From Halobiforma nitratireducens JCM 10879 (GTDB lineage: Archaea > Halobacteriota > Halobacteria > Halobacteriales > Natrialbaceae), in the NCBI RefSeq assembly GCF_000337895.1, contig NZ_AOMA01000069.1:10161-48440 (forward strand): DNA of 38,280 nt, read 5' to 3'. Shown piece by piece: positions 33,922-38,280 of the stretch; the first letter of the stretch is position 1, and each line of letters starts with the position of its first letter. Under the pieces are notes generated by a model. That model ran no database searches. It was not told where the DNA came from and saw only the letters and a list, made by a program, of their open reading frames with translations. The translations under genes and the position numbers were made by a program.

Positions 33922-35595
33922 TCAGTCCCGGTCTCGGTCTCGATCCCCGTCCCGGTCGTGATCCCGGCCGTCGCCCTCTCTGCTTCGTTGCTCCTGTGTG
34001 TCGTCGACCCGTGGTTGATCGTGGACGTGCCGACGATCGCTCGGGTCTTCCTCGCCGCCCCGACGACCGGTCTCGGTCCCCCGTTCGGTGCGGTCGCGTT
34101 CGTCGGAACTCGGCTCCGAGTCGGTCCAATGGCCGCTCTCGTCCCGGTGACCTCGCTGCCGGTAACGGAGCCCGCCGCCGGACTGGGGTCGATCGCCGTG
34201 GCTTCCCTCGGGACGCTCGGACTCGAAGCGGTTGGTCCTGCCGCGGTCGTACTCCCCGCCGCGGTCGCGGCTCTCGCCGGATCGGTGGTCGCTTCGCTCG
34301 CGGTTCCCACCGCGGTCGCCCCGACCGCCGCGCTCGTGTCGGGTCCCTCGCTCGTCGTGACCACGATCCCCGCCGCGACGCATCGGCCCCTCGCTACGGC
34401 CGCCGCGATCCGACGATCCGCCACGGCCGCGATCCTGCATTCGACCGCGATCGGGTTCAGGTTCTTGCTCTCGGCCCCGGTCGTACCGTCTCCCGGCCGG
34501 TTCCCCGCCGAACTGCGCGCCGCCGCGGTGTTCCGTCTGCCGGTCGGACATGCCGTGGCTTCGCTGGTGACGGCCGCCCTGTGACTGTCCCTGTCCCTGT
34601 CCCTGCCCCTGTCTTTGTCTCTGTCCCTGTCCCTGTCCCTGTCGCGGTCGATCCTGGCGTTGCTCTCGCCGATCGCGTCGGCCACCCCGGCCGCGTTGCT
34701 CGACGTCACCGCGGGGCTGGCGCTGTTGGACGCCCCGTCGCCCGCCTTCTTCGCGGCCGCGGTACTCACCCCCTTCGTCGGGGGATGATCGGCCTCGAGG
34801 TCGACCGCCGCGATCGGACTGCTCCCCTCGCGGTTGTCCTGGGGCCTGCGCGTGGCGGTTGCGGCCGCTTTGGCCCCGATCCCGGCCACGATCGCTCCGG
34901 ATACCCTCGTCTCGGTGGTCCGAACGTCGGCCGCCGCGGTCGCTCTCGTCCCGTGTTCGACCGCGATCCGGCCCCCGATCCTGTCCTTCCATCCGACCGC
35001 GGACCTGGTCGCGACTCCGCATCTGGCCCCGGCCTTCTCCACGGTCCCGCATCTCGCCACGATCACTGCCTCGACGATCACTGCCTTGAGGACCGGACTG
35101 GGACCCCGACTGCCGGTCCATTCGACGACCGCGCCGGGACTCGTCCCGGTCGTCGTGTCGCGCTTCGCCGCCGTACTCGAGTGTGCCCTCCCTGCGAGCG
35201 TTCGTCTCGAACCCGCTTCTGTCGCTGTCCTGGCGATCGCCTCGGTCGTCGCGGCTACGCTGACCTTGTTCCTGTCGCTGTCCCTGTCCTTGTCCCTGTC
35301 TCTGTCTCCGATCAGCTTCGGACCGGCGGCGACCGCGCTCCTGGCGGCCCTCACCTCGCCGCTCTTCCGGGCCGCCGCGGCCGGAACCGCGTTCGTCGCG
35401 GCCCTCGGCTCTGCGGGGCGAGTCCTGCATCGAGTCGCGGAACTCCTCTCCACCGCGGTTGTCGCCACGGGGGCGATCCGAACCGCCGAGATCGCGATGG
35501 CCCGTGCGGTACTCGTCGCGTCGGTCTCGATCCCGATCGTCCGTGCGGTGCTCCCGTTCTCGCTCGTCTCGCCGGTCGTAGTTTCTGTCGCTCAT
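33922..35595 (-). CDS. Arg/Gly/Asp/Gln-rich low-complexity protein, unknown function
   Basis: Protein of 557 residues with almost no hydrophobic residues, so it should be disordered. It is built from RDR, RGG, DRG, RGE and two QG/RQ runs (about 95-112 and 320-345, each from hexanucleotide repeats). No domain is recognised. This frame is chosen over two other long open frames because it starts at a clear ATG and its non-repeat codons show strong G/C at third positions (AGC GAC, AAC TAC GAC, CGC ACG GAC). Arg-rich proteins are odd in a haloarchaeon, though Asp/Glu partly balance the charge. RG-rich proteins elsewhere bind RNA or form condensates; that is analogy only. Confidence 0.6.
   Translation of the reverse strand: MSDRNYDRRDEREREHRTDDRDRDRRDEYRTGHRDLGGSDRPRGDNRGGEEFRDSMQDSPRRAEGRDERGSGRGGPEERRGEGRQERGRRRSEADRRQRQGQGQGQRQEQGQRSRDDRGDRQDSDRSGFETNARREGTLEYGGEARHDDRDESRRGRRMDRQSGSQSGPQGSDRRGSDRGEMRDRGEGRGQMRSRDQVRGRMEGQDRGPDRGRTRDESDRGGRRSDHRDEGIRSDRGRDRGQSGRNRHAQAPGQPRGEQSDRGGRPRGRSSPDEGGEYRGREEGGRRGVQQRQPRGDVEQRGRGGRRDRREQRQDRPRQGQGQGQRQRQGQGQGQGQSQGGRHQRSHGMSDRQTEHRGGAQFGGEPAGRRYDRGREQEPEPDRGRMQDRGRGGSSDRGGRSEGPMRRGGDRGHDERGTRHERGGRGDRGGNRERSDHRSGESRDRGGEYDRGRTNRFESERPEGSHGDRPQSGGGLRYRQRGHRDESGHWTDSEPSSDERDRTERGTETGRRGGEEDPSDRRHVHDQPRVDDTQEQRSREGDGRDHDRDGDRDRDRD
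34578..34640 (-). repeat. Hexanucleotide CAGGGA repeat in the RG-rich gene
   Basis: On the plus strand TGTCCC units (with TGTCTC, TGTCTT and TGCCCC variants) repeat about ten times. On the coding strand they give Gln-Gly and Gln-Arg dipeptides. A shorter related array lies at about 35263-35312. Confidence 0.85.
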
Positions 35596-35668
35596 AAGTA
35601 TCTGGACGTAAGCGCAACGCTCGACGCTGCTGGTGGCGCTCAGCGCTGGACGCTACCCCGAGCGGAGG

Positions 35669-35675
35669 CTTAAAG
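35669..35675 (+). promoter_or_regulatory. TATA-like element upstream of the epimerase gene
   Basis: CTTAAAG lies about 77 bp before ATG 35749, implying a leader of about 50 bases, unlike the leaderless genes elsewhere in the window. The only in-frame earlier start (35683) would precede the expected transcript start. Confidence 0.4.
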
Positions 35676-35748
35676 CCGGACCGTGGGTTTGCCTGCAACC
35701 TGCGTCACGGTCCGTCGTCTTTTTCAGCCGAAGCGACGACCTCCGAGC

Positions 35749-36837
35749 ATGGACGACACGGGCTCGGAAACGGACGCTTCTACACACACGACGACTGCGA
35801 GCAGGGACCTCGAGGACGCGCTCGTCATCGGCGGCACGCGGTTCATCGGCCGCCACCTCGTCGACGAACTGCTCAGACACGACTACGACGTGACGCTTTT
35901 CAATCGCGGTACCCGGGAGAACCCCTTCGCCGACGACGACCGCGTCGACCACCTCGAAGGGGACCGGACGGACGACGACGCGCTCGAGGCGGCCGCGGCC
36001 GAGGTCGATCCCGACGCCGTCTTCGATTGCGTCGCGTACTACCCCGCGGACGTCCGGACCGCGACCCGCGTCTTCGCCGACTGCAAGGCGTACGTCTACG
36101 TCTCGAGCGGCGCGGCCTACGGCCGTGAGGACGTTCCCAAACGCGAAGGGGAGACGCCGCTTGCAGCGTGCACCGCGGAGCAGGCGACCGACGACTCCCA
36201 CGACACCTATGGGAACCGGAAAGCCGAGGGAGACCGCGCGGTCTTCGAGGCCGCCGCCGACGGCGTGAACGCGATGTCGCTTCGCCCACCCATCGTCTAC
36301 GGGCCACACGACTACACCGAACGGCTCGACTTCTGGATCGACCGTGTGAACCGCTTCGACCGGGTGATCGTCCCCGGCGACGGGACGAACATCTGGCACC
36401 GTGTCTACGTCGAGGACGTAGCAAGCGCCCTGCGACTCGTCGCCGAGCGCGGCGAACCCGGCGAGGCGTACAACACCGGGGACCGACGGCTCGTCACGCT
36501 CGAGGAGATGGTCGAGTTGATCGCCGAGCAACTGGCTCGCGTCGGAAGCGGCGACGAGGAGCCCGCGGCCGACGACGGGATCGAACTCGTCCACGCCGGG
36601 CCCCGGGAACTCGCCGCGGGCGGGATCGAACTCGAGGACTACCCGCTCTACCGGTCCCATCCCCACGTCATGGCGACGAACAAGCTCGCGGCCCTGGGCT
36701 GGGAGTCGACGCCACCGGCGGAGGCGATGGCCCGTGCGGTCGAGGACCACCTCGAGAGCGACCGCGACGGTCGCGATCAAGGGCCGGACCGTGAGGACGA
36801 GAAGCGGGTACTGGGTGTGCTCGAGACGCTTCAGTGA
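35749..36837 (+). CDS. NAD-dependent epimerase/dehydratase family protein
   Basis: Protein of 362 residues of the extended short-chain dehydrogenase family. The nucleotide-binding loop is VIGGTRFIGRHLVDE (about 26-40). The catalytic pair is Tyr and Lys in TYGNRKAE, with Ser in VYVSSGAAYG upstream. The later segments RPPIVYGPHDYTERLDFW, HRVYVEDVASAL and NTGDRRLVTLEEM match nucleotide-sugar epimerase-like enzymes. The GGTRFIG start is typical of a subgroup related to chloroplast CSP41/isoflavone-reductase-like proteins, so a sugar-nucleotide substrate is not certain. The first 20 residues are a Thr/Asp-rich tail. It stands alone, convergent with the broken MFS gene. Confidence 0.87.
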   Translation: MDDTGSETDASTHTTTASRDLEDALVIGGTRFIGRHLVDELLRHDYDVTLFNRGTRENPFADDDRVDHLEGDRTDDDALEAAAAEVDPDAVFDCVAYYPADVRTATRVFADCKAYVYVSSGAAYGREDVPKREGETPLAACTAEQATDDSHDTYGNRKAEGDRAVFEAAADGVNAMSLRPPIVYGPHDYTERLDFWIDRVNRFDRVIVPGDGTNIWHRVYVEDVASALRLVAERGEPGEAYNTGDRRLVTLEEMVELIAEQLARVGSGDEEPAADDGIELVHAGPRELAAGGIELEDYPLYRSHPHVMATNKLAALGWESTPPAEAMARAVEDHLESDRDGRDQGPDREDEKRVLGVLETLQ

Positions 36838-36843
36838 CATCTC

Positions 36844-36863
36844 CCGCGCCGTAAACGGCGCGG
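36844..36863. terminator. Strong GC hairpin between convergent genes
   Basis: CCGCGCCG (36844-36851), loop TAAA, CGGCGCGG (36856-36863): an 8-bp perfect stem six bases after the epimerase stop. It may end transcription from both sides. The surrounding ACATCTCCC before it and CTTCCCTG after it resemble, from memory, hairpins at the ends of TnpB-type IS200/IS605 elements in haloarchaea, so it could instead be a relic of such an element. Confidence 0.5.
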
Positions 36864-36885
36864 CTTCCCTGCATGGGAATTCCGG

Positions 36886-38107
36886 CTAACTACCGGCAGT
36901 GGGTTCCGACCCGACCCCGCCGTCGCTGGTTCCTTCGTCGGCGAACAGCGCCATGCTCGCCGGTTCACGGAAGGCGTCGGCGACGCCGAGCAGGCCGCTC
37001 AGCGCGAGCAACGGAAGGAAGCCGGGACCGAGCGCGGCGACGGTTTCCACGGCTATAGACGCGGAATCGGGAGCGACGGCGGCGACGGTCGAAATCGCCG
37101 TTGGAACGGCGAGCGTCTCGCCGATCCGGGGCGACAGTGGGACGAGAAAAGCGATCAGACCGTACGCGCCGCCGCCCGCGAAGACGAAATCGCGCGGCCG
37201 AACCGATCCGACAGCCGCCCTGTATAGGGCTGGAAGAGCATGTTCGTCGTTCGCTCGGCGGTGACGACGAGACTGACGGCAACCGCGCCGTACGCGGGCC
37301 CGCCGGTCGCCGCGGCGGCCCCGGCGTAGATCGGTACCCAGGCCCGGACGACCTCGACGGAGAAGGCGTACTGCGCGCGAAACGTCGTAAGCGTCAGTAT
37401 TCGACGATTGAACGCCAGGTCCGAGAACGGAACGCCGCCGATCCGGGTCGGATCGCTATCGACGAAGAGGGTAACGGCGCAAACGGCTGCAAACATGAGC
37501 GCCACGACGACCGCGTAGACTGCCGAGAAGCCGGCGAACTCGACAGTTGACCGGCCGCGAGCGCGCCGACGATCCCCGCCGCGAGCCGCCAGGCGTTGGC
37601 CTTGCCGATCGCGTTCGCGCGTTGATCGACCGGGGCGAGTTGTCCGACGAGGGCAGTGCTCAGCAGCCCCGTCGCGACGAGGGTGACACCCTGGAACGCT
37701 CGCACCGTGATGAACCCCAGACTCGAGGCCACGAACGCGAAGGCCGCGTAGACGGCAACGCCGAGACCGATCCCGAACAGCAGGACCTGGCGTTTGTCGT
37801 AGCGATCGCCCGCCCACGCAAGCGGGACGATCGCGCCGGTCTTGGCGACCGTCACCGCGCTGACGAACAGCCCGAGCACGAGTCTGGACGGCTCGAACTC
37901 GTTGATGTACGTCGGCAGCAACGTGACGAGAGTCATCAGTCCGAACCCCGCGGCGAACCGGGTGAGATACAACGCGTACAGCTGTCGGTGCAGGTTCTCG
38001 GGCCCAGTCACGGTCTCCCCATCGGCCGAGTTGCTCGAGTCGCCTTCTCCCCTCTCACTTTCCGATGTCGCCGCTCCTCCGTCGCTCGAGCCCGTCACGG
38101 CCCTCAC
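36886..38107 (-). pseudogene. MFS transporter with two apparent frameshifts
   Basis: Three successive minus-strand frames join into one MFS protein of about 400 residues. The first, from GTG 38107 (or GTG 38098), runs to about 37551 with signature-A-like WAGDRYDKRQ. The second continues from STVEFAGFSAVYAVV to the second signature GRLSDRFGR at about 37200. The third continues as DFVFAGGGAYGLIAFLVPLS to the TAG at 36886. Each junction fits a missing single base: one G in the GG at 37551, one C near 37195. This may be real decay or assembly error. An insertion element begins just upstream of the 5' end, which would also cut off its promoter. The substrate is unknown. Confidence 0.8.
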
Positions 38108-38113
38108 TCTCGT

Positions 38114-38280
38114 GCTCTGTTGAAGAGCGATCTAATCAGCTGATATCACGGGTTAGAAGGGTGAAGTCGAGGAAATCGAGGTTGGTATGGGAATCGACAT
38201 CCTCGACTTCGTTGAGCAGTGTCGAGACCTAGCTAAACAAGCGTTGGGGAAGCACGCGGGCGAGCCCGTCAGCGGCGGGT
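38114..38280 (+). mobile_element. Left end of an IS5-family insertion sequence (truncated by window)
   Basis: The transposase start at 38187 is preceded by an AT-richer segment with short dyads (GCTCT/AGAGC at 38114-38128; palindrome ATCAGCTGAT at 38135-38144), as expected for an IS end. The exact left boundary is not determined; the terminal repeat probably begins between 38108 and 38118. The right end and target duplication lie outside the window. Confidence 0.6.
38187..38280 (+). CDS. IS5-family transposase, N-terminal fragment
   Basis: Only 31 residues are in the window. They begin MGIDILDFVEQCRDLAKQAL and continue GKHAGEPVSGG. This start is familiar from haloarchaeal IS5-family transposases, in which the DDE catalytic domain follows. 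The gene runs off the window end, so intactness cannot be judged. Confidence 0.75.
   Translation, partial: MGIDILDFVEQCRDLAKQALGKHAGEPVSGG

Noticed and set aside
34834-35673. Plus-strand hydrophobic open frame with LSLSLS repeats, resembling a membrane protein
   Set aside because: Its hydrophobicity follows from being antisense to Arg/Gly/Asp codons. The minus-strand frame has the better start and codon bias.
1-38280. CRISPR array
   Set aside because: No repeated 25-40 bp unit with regular spacers was seen. The tandem repeats present have units of 5-10 bp with no spacers.

Overview
The window (about 65-70% G+C by eye) comes from a haloarchaeon, class Halobacteria. The proteins are strongly acidic, GC-rich third positions dominate, and many genes have a TATA-like box about 27 bp ahead of the start codon, the spacing expected for leaderless transcripts. 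Archaeal or haloarchaeal families are present: a bacterio-opsin-activator-type HTH regulator, archaeal-type ProRS ending in Tyr, KaiC-like ATPase, PAS histidine kinases with LRHNIRND/VRHDVRND boxes, and a haloarchaeal IS5-type transposase. The first 25 bases are not genomic: bases 7-25 are the Nextera/Tn5 mosaic end, so this is the end of an Illumina contig.

Layout. 26-2617 (+): the tail of a DMSO-reductase-type operon (iron-sulfur subunit, NrfD/DmsC-like anchor, TorD/DmsD-like chaperone, small HTH regulator), with overlapping start and stop codons. 2664-3907 (-): thioredoxin and a two-CBS protein. 4120-8297 (+): a TPP enzyme of the acetolactate-synthase fold, an MFS transporter and an IclR regulator, perhaps one catabolic or transport module. 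8394-15841 (+): three overlapping genes that look like an AddAB/RecBCD-like helicase-nuclease. One subunit has an active UvrD helicase joined to an Fe-S PD-(D/E)XK nuclease. The other subunit appears split into a helicase-fold protein without Walker A and a small Fe-S nuclease-fold protein with a degraded active site. This is the most interesting system seen here. 16082-16627 (+): Nudix hydrolase.

16721-23912 (-): a signalling block of a 1259-residue multi-PAS/GAF histidine kinase, a double-domain KaiC-like ATPase, and a second PAS kinase overlapping the KaiC gene. 24129-25100 (-): quinone-oxidoreductase family protein. 25646-27127 (+): prolyl-tRNA synthetase. 27560-32113 (+): glutamate synthase large chain, preceded by a structured, palindrome-rich leader region. 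32174-35595 (-): four genes on one strand (small membrane protein, AhpD-like peroxidase-related protein, DUF123 protein, and an extreme Arg/Gly/Asp/Gln low-complexity protein). 35749-36837 (+): NAD-dependent epimerase. 36886-38107 (-): an MFS transporter broken by two apparent frameshifts, with an IS5-family element starting just upstream of it and running off the window end.

The commonest non-coding signals are short tandem repeats beside genes, a dyad next to the gltB promoter, and a strong GC hairpin between the convergent epimerase and MFS genes. In-frame hexanucleotide repeats coding for acidic dipeptides (ET, EA, GD, SD) recur in unrelated genes. No tRNA, rRNA or CRISPR array was recognised.
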